This document shows, piece after piece, positions 26,649 through 37,285 of a stretch of 64,000 nt of DNA. This DNA is from a beta proteobacterium CB (GTDB lineage: Bacteria > Pseudomonadota > Gammaproteobacteria > Burkholderiales > Burkholderiaceae). Numbering within the stretch: the stretch's first letter is position 1; each line of letters begins with the position of its first letter. The stretch is taken from NCBI GenBank assembly GCA_000342265.1, contig CP004348.1, forward strand, positions 1,674,001 to 1,738,000, written 5' to 3'. Below the pieces are notes generated by a model, which saw nothing but the letters and a program-made list of their open reading frames with translations, was not told the origin of the DNA and did not search any database. Position numbers and translations under genes: made by a program.

Positions 26649-29468
26649 TCAAGCATTCGAGGAAGCAAGAAATATTTCTTGCCACAAAATCAGCACTACC
26701 TCTCTTGCCTTCACTAGTTGAGGCTCAAGACCCAAATCTACGCGTGTCTTTTCTGCACCATCTAAACGTAAGCGATGTTGGCGCGCACGCAGCAAACGAT
26801 ATGCATCACCCACCTCTTGCGCTATTGAAGCTTGAATTAATTTCGCCTCTCCGGCAATGCGCAGCAAGGCAATATTTCCTAAGTTACCAATCAGTTGTGG
26901 GTGGGTATTTGAAAATGCGAGCACTAAAAATTGCACGATAAATTCAATATCCACCATACCGCCGGCATCATGCTTTAAATCAAAATCGGGGCTAGGGTTT
27001 GGATGTCCAGCGTGAACCTTGCGACGCATTTCTAAAATCTCATGGCGAAGTTGAGCAACATCGCGCTTCTGACTTAGAACCTCAAAACGGACATTATCAA
27101 AAAATCCTCCGACTAAGCTTGAACCCGCAGAGAACCTTGCTCGCGTCAGAGCTTGATGCTCCCAAACCCATGCGGCGTTATCCCCTTCACGCAATTGATA
27201 CTTCTTGAAGGCATTGGCATTCGTCACTAAAAATCCTGCGGAGCCATTCGGACGAAGGCGCGTATCGATTTCAAAGAGGCTACCAGCCGATGTATAAGCC
27301 GTTAACCAATTAATCATGCGCTTTGCAAGTAAGGCATAAACTTCCTGGGCAGCAAAATCGGTTTCTTCAGCTTGATATAAGAAAACCAAATCCAAGTCGG
27401 AGGCATATCCCAACTCTTTTCCGCCTAACTTTCCATAAGAGATCACTGCAAATGGCGCAGTCGCATCTAATGGCAGCTCAAATTTCTTAGCAACACTAGG
27501 CCAGACGCGCTCAAAAGTAGTCTGCAACATTAAGTCTGCTAAAGCAGATAAATGATCACTCACCTTCTCCACAGGAAGCTCGTGATCAACACCAATCCCT
27601 AGATCCGCCAATAAAGTAATAAAGGTCTCAGTGTGATGGGTAATGCGCAAAATATCCATTGCCTGCTCTGAGCCATCACCATCTGCCATCACATCATCTA
27701 GACGCATATCTAGGGTAGCCTTTACCTCTCTCCAATATTGCTCCGGCTGCTCAATTAGGGCTTTTTCAGTACGTGAATTGAGTAAGTAATCCAGCAAATG
27801 GGGGTGCCGAGTTAAATATTCTGCACCCCATTGAGACGCTTTGAGTAAAGCCAGTACGTTAGACAGCGCCTGTGGGTACTCAGACAAAATGGAGAGGTAG
27901 GCACTTCGTCGAGCAACCGCCTCCAACAAATCAAAGAAGCGCAACAAAGTCTGATCAGCGCTAATCGCACTAGGCTGATCTGCTTGTAAGCTATCCGCAG
28001 CCTTACGAATCAAGTTATTAAAGATAATTCTGCTTTTTTCTGGTAACTGCCTTTGCTTGGAGCTATCAGACCAAGCCAGCCACCGAGCTGCAGATTCCGA
28101 AAACAGAGCGCCATCAGGCTCCCATCCGACTGGCAATGAGTTGCTATCCAGGCGCGCAGCATCATCTAACACGAAGGCTTTTTCAAAATATTGCGCTACC
28201 GCTGCTTGATGTTGATCGAGCTCCGACATAAAAGCAGTTCGCTCTTGAGGCTGATCGGGGGCGTCAGCCATACTTGCTGCCAATCTAGTGCGAGCACCTT
28301 CATCTTCGGGTAAGTAGTGTGTCTGCTGGTCTTCCCACACCTGAATGCGATGCTCTAAACGACGCAAGTAAACATACGCCGTCTGGAGATCATCAACCTC
28401 TTTAGCAGGCAAAATTCCCTGCTGCCTTACCAAGTCTAAAACCTCTAGAGTGGGGCGTATTCGAAAACGGGGATCCGTTCCGCCGCGCATCAACTGGAAC
28501 ATTTGCGCTAAGAACTCAATTTCACGGATGCCGCCGCGACCCAATTTAATATCCCTAGATCGACCATGATGATTAGATGAGCGCTTCTCAGCCTCATGCT
28601 GTATCTGTGCATGCAGCTCACGAATAGATGCAATTACGCCGTAATCGAGATGGCGGCGATACACAAAGGGGCGAATCAATTGATCGAGCTCGCGCTCACA
28701 ATAGGCAAAAGCAGGCGAGTCAGGCAAGGGTGAAATCAATCTACCCTTAATCCAGGCATAGCGCTCCCACTCTCTACCCTGCACCAATAAATATTCTTCG
28801 AGCATATCGAGACTACAGACCAAGGGGCCGGAATCTCCATTGGGTCTGAGCCGCATATCCACCCTAAACACAAAACCATTTGCATCATGCTCTGCTAATA
28901 GTTTGATCAAACGCTTGCCCATTCGAGTAAACCACTCGTGATAAGACAAGCTCTTAGGGCCACCCTGAGTGTCGCCTTCATGCTCGTACAAAAATATCAG
29001 GTCGATATCGGAAGAAAGATTGAGCTCTAAACCGCCCAACTTCCCCATACCCACCACCATCAAAGGCATCTCTGAATCGGTGACGTTGCTCCACGGCAAG
29101 CCAAAACGACGCTGCAGATCTTCACGAATATAAGCAATTGAGAGGGCCACTGACTCTTGCGCAAAATGACTCAAGGCATGCGTTACCTCGCTAAGATCGG
29201 CCATGCCATTGAGATCTCGGAAGGCGACCCAGAGCATGAGGCGCTGTCTTGCCAGCCTCAGATCTGCCATAAATTGAGCTTCATCCTGCTCTGAGTTCGC
29301 TAGAGCATCCCGGCAAGGGGTCAATAGATCCCTAATCCCAGCAATATCTACCTTACAAGCGCCCTGCAAACGAAGCCATTCCACCCATTCAGGGCGAGAA
29401 TTAAGCCAACGTTGAGCGTAGCTAGAGTGCTGCTTGAGAAATTCAATTTGGGCGGGGAAATCGGTCAT
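26649..29468 (-). CDS. glnE: Bifunctional glutamine synthetase adenylyltransferase/deadenylylase
   Basis: GlnE adenylylates and deadenylylates glutamine synthetase in response to PII signals, matching glutamine synthesis to nitrogen supply. The 939-residue protein holds two nucleotidyltransferase domains. The N-terminal (deadenylylase) metal site lies in LNLSSDIDLIFLYEHEGDT and the C-terminal one in LGYASDLDLVFLYQAEETD. Additional landmarks are GRGGIREIEFLAQMFQLMRGG and GGMVDIEFIVQFLVL. The length matches the family (about 900-950). It is monocistronic. Confidence 0.97.
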   Translation of the reverse strand: MTDFPAQIEFLKQHSSYAQRWLNSRPEWVEWLRLQGACKVDIAGIRDLLTPCRDALANSEQDEAQFMADLRLARQRLMLWVAFRDLNGMADLSEVTHALSHFAQESVALSIAYIREDLQRRFGLPWSNVTDSEMPLMVVGMGKLGGLELNLSSDIDLIFLYEHEGDTQGGPKSLSYHEWFTRMGKRLIKLLAEHDANGFVFRVDMRLRPNGDSGPLVCSLDMLEEYLLVQGREWERYAWIKGRLISPLPDSPAFAYCERELDQLIRPFVYRRHLDYGVIASIRELHAQIQHEAEKRSSNHHGRSRDIKLGRGGIREIEFLAQMFQLMRGGTDPRFRIRPTLEVLDLVRQQGILPAKEVDDLQTAYVYLRRLEHRIQVWEDQQTHYLPEDEGARTRLAASMADAPDQPQERTAFMSELDQHQAAVAQYFEKAFVLDDAARLDSNSLPVGWEPDGALFSESAARWLAWSDSSKQRQLPEKSRIIFNNLIRKAADSLQADQPSAISADQTLLRFFDLLEAVARRSAYLSILSEYPQALSNVLALLKASQWGAEYLTRHPHLLDYLLNSRTEKALIEQPEQYWREVKATLDMRLDDVMADGDGSEQAMDILRITHHTETFITLLADLGIGVDHELPVEKVSDHLSALADLMLQTTFERVWPSVAKKFELPLDATAPFAVISYGKLGGKELGYASDLDLVFLYQAEETDFAAQEVYALLAKRMINWLTAYTSAGSLFEIDTRLRPNGSAGFLVTNANAFKKYQLREGDNAAWVWEHQALTRARFSAGSSLVGGFFDNVRFEVLSQKRDVAQLRHEILEMRRKVHAGHPNPSPDFDLKHDAGGMVDIEFIVQFLVLAFSNTHPQLIGNLGNIALLRIAGEAKLIQASIAQEVGDAYRLLRARQHRLRLDGAEKTRVDLGLEPQLVKAREVVLILWQEIFLASSNA

Positions 29469-29546
29469 TTCTCCATCTTAATCCGACTCCAGACTCAAAC
29501 CCCAGAAGCTAGGCGATCGCCCAATTGCTGACGGATAATAGAGCAC

Positions 29547-32500
29547 ATGCTTCGAAACATCATCCGGACTCGCCTGCAGAGCGTGCTTCAAAAACGTCCT
29601 CTAGGATCTGGCGGCCGTTGGCGTAAGCGCGCCCTCATTCTTGCTGGTATCACCGCAGCCTTTTTTGTGCTTGGCCATCTTGGGGTGCGTTTTGTTTTAT
29701 GGCCACAGATCGAGAAATCCAAGCCCACCTTAGAGGGCTTAATGAGTGCACGCTTAGGCACCAATGTCACGATGGATACCGTGCATGTTTCCTGGACCGG
29801 AATTCGTCCCAGCTTTGTAATTGCAGGATTGCGCTTTAATGACACGAGCACTTCGACCCCGCCCCTACAGGTTAAAAATATCAGCGGGCAACTCAGCTGG
29901 CTTTCTTTTTATCACCTGACCCCTTATTTTCACGAGATCACGCTGGATCAGATTGAACTCTACGCAAAACGGGATTCAAAAGGCGTAGTTTCTGTTGCCG
30001 GCATTCCCATCCATAGCAAAGAGAATGATTTTGCTGCCGAAAATTGGTTGTTAGCCCAAAACAATATTCAAATTAACAATGCCAAAATCTTCTGGGAAGA
30101 TCAACAAAGTCGAAAGTTAAAGACTTCAATTGATGTTCAAAGTGTCCATTTAGAAAATGGCATTCGGAGTCATGAGGCTCAACTAATCACGAAAACTCCT
30201 TGGAGTCCAAACCCCATCAGATTCCAAGCAGACTTTGTTCATCACCTTGGCGGACAGGCAGGTAATTGGCGGGACTGGATCGGCAGTGTTTCATGGGACC
30301 TAGCTGAACTTGACCTTAGCCAAATTTCCAAAGACCTGAGTCTCCCCTTATATGACTTGGGTGGCAAGCTCGATTCCAAGGGTAACTTAAAACTCGATGT
30401 CGGCATGGCTAATGGCGGGCAAATATATTTAGCAGCCGATAACTTCCGAGCTCAGTTAAACAAAAATGAGGATCCCCTTGAGTTCGGTAGACTGGAAACC
30501 AATCTCATTCAGGAGACGGATGGCGGCCTCAATTCCATCACAACAAAAACCTTGTCATGGCGCAATATCGATAGCCCTAGAACCGCACCTCTGGATAAAT
30601 TAAGCCCAATCACTTTCCGTTGGCGCCCACCAAAAGATGGTGGCGAAATCAAAGAGTTTGGTTTCTCATCGCCAAAAATACAGGTCGAAGATATTGCACT
30701 TTTTGCACTCAATCTTCCCTTGCCAAAAAAGATTCATCAGTGGATTAAGATCTCTGAGGCGGATGGCGAGCTAGAGAATGTTGACATGCATTGGTCTGAA
30801 AGTCAGTCTGCGTTATCTACTCTGCCAATTCCAGGCAATTGGTTTTCTGCGAATAAGTTCGACTTCACCATCAGCGCAAAGCTCAACGATATTAGTTTCA
30901 CCGGGGTAAATAAATCAATGCCCTCAGCATCGAATTTATCTGGCAACCTCGTAAGCAATCAGAAGCAAGGCAGCTTCACAATGGATTCCAGCAATCTCGA
31001 GTTGGTGATGAATGATTTTCTATCCGACCCCGAGATTCAATTAGACCGCGCAAAAGGCAATATCAATTGGTCCAAACAAAAGGGGGGCTGGTTAATCAAT
31101 GCCAAGAAAATGCAGCTAAGCAATTCTGAAATCACCACCAATTTTGATCTTAGCTATCTGATCGGCGCTCCCAAGCAGCCCGATCAAATGACGCTGGATA
31201 TGGAATTCGTTAAGGCGAAATTAGCGACGGCACATCGCTATCTACCTGTTGGGATGGATAAAGATAGTCGCCTGTACCTAAGCAAAGCTTTTGAGTCTGG
31301 GGAGATTCAAAATGGCTCCTTACACATCAAGGGCGATCCAAATCAAGCCCCTTACCCAAGCGGAACGGCTGGGGAACTCAGCTTGCACCTGCCTTTCTCC
31401 AAAGCAAGCTTCAAGCCAGCACCCTTACTCCCAAAAAGCCAAGGAGTTTGGCAAGCCTTTACTAATGTCAGTGGCAACATCGACATTAGGCAGGCAGCTC
31501 TCAATGTTGACATCGATAAAGCAAGTTATAAAAAAGTAGCGCTTACCGCCGTCAAATCTCAAATCCCAAATCTCAGCGCTAAAAATCTCACCTTACTCAT
31601 CAATGGATCGATCGAAGGGGATGGCTCTGAAATTCTTGAGTACGTATTTGCATCGCCTGTGGGCGTCCAACAAGCCAAGCTGGCCAAGAATCTCATCCTC
31701 AAAGGTCCAGTGAATTTGGGTCTTGATTTGAAAATCCCATTGTCTGGAAGTGACGATGTTAACTTTGATGCAAAAATTAATCTCACTGGAAATCAAGCTC
31801 AGTGGGGGCAAGCTCCCCCATTGGAGAGCCTGAAGGGCAAGGTACGCATTACCGAGGTCAATCCAGAATTTGAAAATGTCACTGCAAACTTTTTAGGTGG
31901 AGCCCTGAAGATTTCTAGTGCACCATCCACAGTAGGCAATACTAGCTTCAGCATTGGTGGTGACATCAATGCCAGCTTTATAAAAGACTATATTTCGGGA
32001 AATGTAAAGTCTCGAACTCATCCCGCACTTTTGACCGCAATGAGTGGATCAGCTAAATATGAAGGCTTGATCAACTTCAATAAGGCTGGCAGCCAAACTA
32101 ATTTGAAGTTTGATTTACGTAATTGGGCAAGCTCTGCCCCAGCACCCGCTAAGAAATTAGCTGGTGCTCCTATGTTGGGTGAATTGAGCTTAAAAACTTA
32201 TCCAGCAAGTAAGAGCAATTCAGTACGTGCAGATTGGTCTGGAAAACTGGGAGACCAATATTTTCTGCAGGGAAACCTGAATTCAGCCAATGATGTAAAA
32301 AATGCATTGGGAGTGGGATCCCCAACGCCACTTCCGCAGCAAGGCACTTCTTTCCACCTGGCCAGCAATGAACTCAATCTCGATCAATGGATAGAGTTTT
32401 TTGGAGCGGATAAATCAACGAATAAAGCGAGTGATGCTAAGCAGTCCGACGCACCAGAGGACGATATCCAAGTATCCGCTCAAGTGAAGAAATTAATTGC

Positions 32501-33716
32501 TCTGGACCGCGAATGGACTGACGTCAGTATGCAGTCTCAGAAAAAAAATACAGCCTGGCAACTGCGCTTGAATGCGCCACAAATTGCTGGTCAAGTGCAA
32601 TGGCAATCCAGTAGCAGCGATCATCCAAGCGGATTGATTACCGGAAAACTTACGCGCCTGAAAGTGCCAGATCAACGCGCAGCTCCAGACTTACCAATTA
32701 AGGAAGATGCGCCACAAAAATCATCCTCCCAGAAGACGCCCGTCAGCCCCAACGCGATTCCTAGCTTAGACTTAACTATTGATGACTTGAGCTGGACAAA
32801 AGCAAAGTTGGGTGCAGTGAAGATTAAATCTAGAACTAGCCAAGATCTCATGAAGGTCGAATCTATTCAGATTAATAATCCTCAAGGCAATTCGACCATC
32901 AAGGGTCAATGGCTTGGCCGTACCCCAAAAAATACTGAATTGAGCTCATTCACTGCGGATGTGAATATCAAAGATGCAGGACAAATCATTTCCCATTGGA
33001 GTAACTCTAAGTCGGTAGAAGGTGGCGAGGGAAAACTCAATGCATCACTCTCGTGGTCTGGATCACCCTTTTCACCAAACTATGATTCTCTTGCGGGTGA
33101 CGTTAGCCTTGACCTTGCCAAGGGTCGCTTACTTGAAGTTAATTCTGATGGCGCGAAATTACTAGACGTCTTGAGCCTACAAAGTTTATTTAGATTCGCT
33201 ACCCTGGACTTAAAAGGCAGTCTAGGTAACTTAGCTACCAAAGGCACACCATTCAACTCGATTAATAGCAATTTTGAGGTAGCGCAAGGAATTGCACAAA
33301 CCAAGCAATTCACCATGATTCTGGATCAGGCCCGCGTTGCTATGGCAGGACAGATTAATGTTCCTAAAGAAACTCAAGATTTACGCATCACCATCTTCCC
33401 AACAATTGATGCCACAGCTGGCTCACTGGCAGCGTTTGTAATCAACCCCATCATTGGCCTGGGTGCAGTCGTGGGTCAATACCTCATCACCAATCAAATT
33501 AATCGCACTATGCAAACGGATTATTTAGTTCAGGGCTCTTGGGAAAATCCAGAAGTGATCCCCCTAGATCAGAAGGGTCAACCGCTTGATGCAAAAACAC
33601 TGGAAACGATTCGCACTAAAAATCTCTTGAAGGAGCAAACAAAGCCTAGCTCACCAAATTCTGCGCCCGTAAGCCCACCCGTCAATCAAAACATGTCCAC
33701 CCAAATGCCAGGCTAA
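29547..33716 (+). CDS. YhdP family protein (AsmA-like, DUF3971)
   Basis: This is a giant 1389-residue envelope protein. A basic N-terminus (about 1-28) is followed by a single hydrophobic segment (about 29-55) that should anchor it in the inner membrane. The rest is a long beta-rich periplasmic part with the RFDxD/IxG-type repeats of the AsmA-like superfamily. The C-terminal region contains LNASLSWSGSPFSP and the GDVSLDLAKGRLLEVN block typical of the AsmA-like C-terminal domain. Known YhdP/TamB/AsmA-type proteins form bridge-like tubes implicated in phospholipid transport to the outer membrane. The C-terminal tail is Pro/Ser/Asn-rich. The nitrilase gene follows after four bases. Confidence 0.9.
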   Translation: MLRNIIRTRLQSVLQKRPLGSGGRWRKRALILAGITAAFFVLGHLGVRFVLWPQIEKSKPTLEGLMSARLGTNVTMDTVHVSWTGIRPSFVIAGLRFNDTSTSTPPLQVKNISGQLSWLSFYHLTPYFHEITLDQIELYAKRDSKGVVSVAGIPIHSKENDFAAENWLLAQNNIQINNAKIFWEDQQSRKLKTSIDVQSVHLENGIRSHEAQLITKTPWSPNPIRFQADFVHHLGGQAGNWRDWIGSVSWDLAELDLSQISKDLSLPLYDLGGKLDSKGNLKLDVGMANGGQIYLAADNFRAQLNKNEDPLEFGRLETNLIQETDGGLNSITTKTLSWRNIDSPRTAPLDKLSPITFRWRPPKDGGEIKEFGFSSPKIQVEDIALFALNLPLPKKIHQWIKISEADGELENVDMHWSESQSALSTLPIPGNWFSANKFDFTISAKLNDISFTGVNKSMPSASNLSGNLVSNQKQGSFTMDSSNLELVMNDFLSDPEIQLDRAKGNINWSKQKGGWLINAKKMQLSNSEITTNFDLSYLIGAPKQPDQMTLDMEFVKAKLATAHRYLPVGMDKDSRLYLSKAFESGEIQNGSLHIKGDPNQAPYPSGTAGELSLHLPFSKASFKPAPLLPKSQGVWQAFTNVSGNIDIRQAALNVDIDKASYKKVALTAVKSQIPNLSAKNLTLLINGSIEGDGSEILEYVFASPVGVQQAKLAKNLILKGPVNLGLDLKIPLSGSDDVNFDAKINLTGNQAQWGQAPPLESLKGKVRITEVNPEFENVTANFLGGALKISSAPSTVGNTSFSIGGDINASFIKDYISGNVKSRTHPALLTAMSGSAKYEGLINFNKAGSQTNLKFDLRNWASSAPAPAKKLAGAPMLGELSLKTYPASKSNSVRADWSGKLGDQYFLQGNLNSANDVKNALGVGSPTPLPQQGTSFHLASNELNLDQWIEFFGADKSTNKASDAKQSDAPEDDIQVSAQVKKLIALDREWTDVSMQSQKKNTAWQLRLNAPQIAGQVQWQSSSSDHPSGLITGKLTRLKVPDQRAAPDLPIKEDAPQKSSSQKTPVSPNAIPSLDLTIDDLSWTKAKLGAVKIKSRTSQDLMKVESIQINNPQGNSTIKGQWLGRTPKNTELSSFTADVNIKDAGQIISHWSNSKSVEGGEGKLNASLSWSGSPFSPNYDSLAGDVSLDLAKGRLLEVNSDGAKLLDVLSLQSLFRFATLDLKGSLGNLATKGTPFNSINSNFEVAQGIAQTKQFTMILDQARVAMAGQINVPKETQDLRITIFPTIDATAGSLAAFVINPIIGLGAVVGQYLITNQINRTMQTDYLVQGSWENPEVIPLDQKGQPLDAKTLETIRTKNLLKEQTKPSSPNSAPVSPPVNQNMSTQMPG

Positions 33717-33720
33717 ACAG

Positions 33721-34554
33721 ATGAACTTGCCGAGAAATACTTCTGAACTCAATATGGCATCGATACAAATGGTATCGACCCCTAGTCTTAGCGAAAACCT
33801 TGAGGTTGCCGCACGCTTAATTAAAGCCGCTGCAGATAGCGGCGCTCAGCTTGCGGTATTGCCGGAATATTTTTGTTTAATGGGCTTAAAGGATAGCGAT
33901 AAGGTAAATGTTCGAGAGGCGGCTGGATCCGGCCCTATTCAAGAACGCCTTACCGCGATGGCAAAAGATAATTCCATTTATCTAGTTGCCGGCAGCATTC
34001 CTTTGGAGGCAAAAGAATCCAACAAAGTTCTGAATACTTCCCTGGTGTTTGATCCGAAGGGAAAGCAAATCGCTCGCTACGACAAAATGCATTTGTTTGG
34101 CTTTCAAACCGCAACAGAACGTTACGAAGAATCGGAAACGATTTCAGCAGGTAACCAACCAGGGCAATTTGCAATCAGAGTAAATGAAATTGACTGGCAC
34201 TTTGGCTTAAGCATTTGCTATGACCTACGTTTTCCGGAGCTATACCGTGCCCTTGGGCAAGTAGATTGCCACATCATTCCAGCCGCGTTTACCTACACTA
34301 CCGGCAAAGATCATTGGGAGATTCTCTTGCGCGCACGCGCCATTGAAAACCAGTGCTATGTACTATCTTCGGCGCAAGGTGGCCTACACTTAAATCAACG
34401 TCGAACTTGGGGTGAGAGCATGCTAATTGACCCTTGGGGAGAAATATTGAGCAATCTACCTGAAGGGGAAGGCTTTATTCAGGGCAGGCTCAGCAAAGAT
34501 AAATTAAAAGAGGTACGCTCTAAGCTACCGGCACTAAAACACCGCAAGCTCTAA
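33721..34554 (+). CDS. Nitrilase-superfamily amidohydrolase (Nit1/Nit2-like)
   Basis: The 277-residue protein carries the full Glu-Lys-Cys triad of the carbon-nitrogen hydrolase superfamily: Glu49 in VLPEYF, Lys122 in YDKMHLFGF and Cys166 in SICYDLRFPELYR. The sequence class resembles Nit1/Nit2 enzymes, some of which are omega-amidases or deaminated-glutathione amidases. The DLRFPELYR motif favours that branch over beta-ureidopropionase or aliphatic nitrilases, but substrate assignment is inference. It lies between yhdP and tldD on one strand; this order is familiar from related genomes. Confidence 0.87.
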   Translation: MNLPRNTSELNMASIQMVSTPSLSENLEVAARLIKAAADSGAQLAVLPEYFCLMGLKDSDKVNVREAAGSGPIQERLTAMAKDNSIYLVAGSIPLEAKESNKVLNTSLVFDPKGKQIARYDKMHLFGFQTATERYEESETISAGNQPGQFAIRVNEIDWHFGLSICYDLRFPELYRALGQVDCHIIPAAFTYTTGKDHWEILLRARAIENQCYVLSSAQGGLHLNQRRTWGESMLIDPWGEILSNLPEGEGFIQGRLSKDKLKEVRSKLPALKHRKL

Positions 34555-34578
34555 TACAGAAAGTTCAGCAAAATCAAG

Positions 34579-36069
34579 ATGAGAGCACCAGAAGCACTAT
34601 TTCCAAGTGATTGGACTAAGCCTAAAAAACAGGCCGACCTTCTCAAGCTGGCCAAGTCTATTCTGCTCGAGCCAACCGGCCTCTCCGAGCAAGATTTACA
34701 TCACACCTTTGGCAATATGTTTACGCATCAGCTCGACGATGCCGATCTTTATTTTCAGCACACTCGTAGCGAGAGCTGGAGTCTTGAAGAAGGTATAGTG
34801 AAATCCGGCAGCTTCAGTATTGACCAAGGTGTTGGAGTGCGTGCAATCTATGGGGATAAAACTGCTTTTGCTTACTCTGATGAAATTAATTTAGAAGCTC
34901 TCAACAAAGCGGCCAAATCCACCCGTGTAATTGGACCCCAAGGTGGTACGCGTGCTGTTGCAAGCAAAATATTTACACCTGTTTCGAACGGGCTCTATTC
35001 TGACTTAAATCCTCTAGATTCACTGGCACCCCAAGAAAAGATTGCTTTGCTTGAGGGCATTGAGCGTCGTGCAAAAGCACGTGACCCCCGCATCATTCAG
35101 GTCATGGCAAGTCTGGCTGGTGAGTTTGATGTAGTGCTCGTAGTTCGAGCTGATGGTTTGTTGGCTGCCGACGTGCGTCCGCTAGTACGGGTATCGGTTC
35201 ATGTGATTGCCGAACAAAATGGTCGTCGAGAATCCGGATCTTCAGGCGGCGGCGCTCGTCATGATTACCATTACTTCAATACAGAACTTATTAATCAATA
35301 TGTTGATGAAGCTGTTGATGGCGCTCTCATTAATTTAGATTCTCGCCCTGCTCCAGCGGGTCCAATGACAGTGGTTATGGGGCCGGGATGGCCTGGGGTG
35401 TTATTGCACGAAGCGGTAGGTCACGGCCTAGAGGGTGACTTTAATCGCAAAGGCTCATCTGCTTTTGCCGGTTGTATTGGACAGCGCGTTGCTGCCAAAG
35501 GCGTCACCGTAGTAGATGACGGAACACTATCCGGACGTCGCGGCTCACTCAATATCGATGATGAAGGTACGCCCACCCAATGCACCACACTCATTGAGGA
35601 TGGCATTTTGAAGGGTTATATCCAAGATAGCCTGAATGCTCGTCTGATGAATATGCCACTTACCGGCAACGGAAGACGCGAGAGTTTTGCCTCTCTACCA
35701 ATGCCCCGCATGACCAATACCTATATGCTGGCCGGCAAAGATGATCCCCAGGAAATCGTGGCCAGCATTAAGCGCGGTCTTTATGCGGTGAACTTTGGGG
35801 GCGGCCAAGTCGACATTACGAGCGGCAAATTCGTATTTTCAGCCTCAGAAGCGTATTGGGTTGAAAACGGCAAAATTCAATACCCAGTCAAAGGCGCCAC
35901 CATCATCGGCAGTGGTCCAGAATCCCTAAAACAGGTCTCCATGATCGGAAATGACCTGAAATTAGATGGCGGTATCGGGGTTTGTGGCAAAGAAGGTCAG
36001 AGCGTCCCAGTGGGCGTTGGGCAGCCAACTTTACGTATTGACAGCCTGACTGTCGGGGGAACCGCTTAA
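34579..36069 (+). CDS. tldD: Metalloprotease TldD
   Basis: TldD forms a heteromeric metalloprotease with TldE (PmbA), known for peptide maturation and antitoxin degradation. The 496-residue product has the zinc motif HEAVGHGLEGD (His277, Glu278, His282) and the typical VTVVDDGTLSGRRGSLNIDDEGTP region. LMNMPLTGNGRRESFASLPMPRMTN and the C-terminal GVGQPTLRIDSLTVGG also fit. The TldE partner gene is not in this window. It follows the nitrilase gene after 24 bases and may share its transcript. Confidence 0.96.
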   Translation: MRAPEALFPSDWTKPKKQADLLKLAKSILLEPTGLSEQDLHHTFGNMFTHQLDDADLYFQHTRSESWSLEEGIVKSGSFSIDQGVGVRAIYGDKTAFAYSDEINLEALNKAAKSTRVIGPQGGTRAVASKIFTPVSNGLYSDLNPLDSLAPQEKIALLEGIERRAKARDPRIIQVMASLAGEFDVVLVVRADGLLAADVRPLVRVSVHVIAEQNGRRESGSSGGGARHDYHYFNTELINQYVDEAVDGALINLDSRPAPAGPMTVVMGPGWPGVLLHEAVGHGLEGDFNRKGSSAFAGCIGQRVAAKGVTVVDDGTLSGRRGSLNIDDEGTPTQCTTLIEDGILKGYIQDSLNARLMNMPLTGNGRRESFASLPMPRMTNTYMLAGKDDPQEIVASIKRGLYAVNFGGGQVDITSGKFVFSASEAYWVENGKIQYPVKGATIIGSGPESLKQVSMIGNDLKLDGGIGVCGKEGQSVPVGVGQPTLRIDSLTVGGTA

Positions 36070-36088
36070 TACCGCTTAAAATAGTTGT

Positions 36089-37213
36089 ATGAGCCAACAA
36101 AATACTAATCCCGCAAACTGGTACGCTGCCGTTGATAAAACGTCAGACACGGATGATCAACGCATTCATAACATTACTGTTCTGCCGCCACCAGAGCATT
36201 TGATTCGCTTCTTCCCAATCTCGGGAACACCTACTGAAGCACTCATTAGCAAAACACGTAAAAAGATTCGCGACATTATTCATGGAAAAGATGATCGTCT
36301 ACTGGTCATCATTGGGCCTTGCTCGATTCATGATCCCCGCGCAGCTGTGGAGTACTGCCAACGACTGCTCGCAGAGCGTGATCGTTTTGCTGGTGAACTC
36401 GAAATTGTGATGCGCGTCTATTTTGAAAAGCCACGCACGACGGTTGGTTGGAAGGGTTTGATTAATGATCCGTACTTAGATGAGAGCTATCGCATTGAAG
36501 AGGGTTTACGAATTGCCCGTCAAGTATTGATGGAAATCAATCGTCTTGGTATGCCTGCTGGTAGCGAGTTCTTGGACGTTATTTCGCCACAATATATTGC
36601 CGACCTTATTTCTTGGGGCGCCATCGGAGCGCGCACAACTGAAAGCCAAGTTCACCGCGAACTCGCTTCAGGACTCTCTGCACCGATCGGATTTAAGAAT
36701 GGCACTGACGGCAATATCAAGATCGCTACAGATGCGATTCAAGCAGCTAGTCGCCCACACCACTTCTTATCAGTGCACAAAAATGGTCAAGTTTCTATTG
36801 TGGAAACTAAAGGCAATAAAGACTGTCACGTTATTTTGCGCGGTGGTAAAGAACCAAACTATGAAGCGCAATATGTTCAAGCAGCCTGCTCTGAGCTAGA
36901 AGCAGCAAAGCTTCCAGCCAGTTTGATGGTTGACTTATCGCATGCAAACTCCAGCAAAAAACATGAGCGTCAAATTGTTGTCGCAGAAAATATTGCCGAG
37001 CAAATTGAATCTGGCTCCAAGCAAATCTTTGGAGTGATGATTGAAAGTCACCTTAACGATGGTGCACAAAAATTCTCACCTGGAAAAGATGATCCGAGCA
37101 AATTGGAGTACGGCAAAAGCATTACTGATGCCTGCATTAACTGGGAAGACTCCGTTAATGTTTTGCAACGCTTAGCTTTGGCTGTAAAGAATCGCAGAAA
37201 AGCAAAGAAGTAA
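36089..37213 (+). CDS. aroG: 3-deoxy-7-phosphoheptulonate synthase, class I
   Basis: DAHP synthase condenses phosphoenolpyruvate with erythrose-4-phosphate, the entry step of the shikimate pathway. The 374-residue product is the class I (AroF/AroG/AroH) type with LLVIIGPCSIHDPRAAVEYC, the metal/PEP-binding MRVYFEKPRTTVGWKGLINDP, and VMIESHLNDGAQKF near the end. Which aromatic amino acid inhibits it cannot be read with certainty, so aroG is used as a generic symbol. Two hairpins follow. Confidence 0.95.
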   Translation: MSQQNTNPANWYAAVDKTSDTDDQRIHNITVLPPPEHLIRFFPISGTPTEALISKTRKKIRDIIHGKDDRLLVIIGPCSIHDPRAAVEYCQRLLAERDRFAGELEIVMRVYFEKPRTTVGWKGLINDPYLDESYRIEEGLRIARQVLMEINRLGMPAGSEFLDVISPQYIADLISWGAIGARTTESQVHRELASGLSAPIGFKNGTDGNIKIATDAIQAASRPHHFLSVHKNGQVSIVETKGNKDCHVILRGGKEPNYEAQYVQAACSELEAAKLPASLMVDLSHANSSKKHERQIVVAENIAEQIESGSKQIFGVMIESHLNDGAQKFSPGKDDPSKLEYGKSITDACINWEDSVNVLQRLALAVKNRRKAKK

Positions 37214-37228
37214 AGAAAAAACAAAAGT

Positions 37229-37285
37229 AAGTGGGGATGCTGTACCCACTTCAAAAGAGACTAATTTATTTAGTCTCTTTTTTTT
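37229..37285. terminator. Tandem hairpins with a bidirectional terminator after the DAHP synthase gene
   Basis: A first small hairpin pairs AAGTGGG with CCCACTT (37229-37251). A second, much stronger one pairs AAAAGAGACTAA with TTAGTCTCTTTT (37253-37264 with 37270-37281) and ends in a T tract on the plus strand. Its A-rich left arm reads as T on the minus strand, so it also serves the cobalamin adenosyltransferase gene. The last codons of that gene lie inside the stem. Confidence 0.88.

Noticed and set aside
26665..26682. A perfect 18-base palindrome (GCAAGAAATATTTCTTGC) near the end of glnE.
   Set aside because: It is inside coding sequence of glnE and encodes ordinary residues; without a T tract or conservation it may be chance, although it could end the converging recN transcript.
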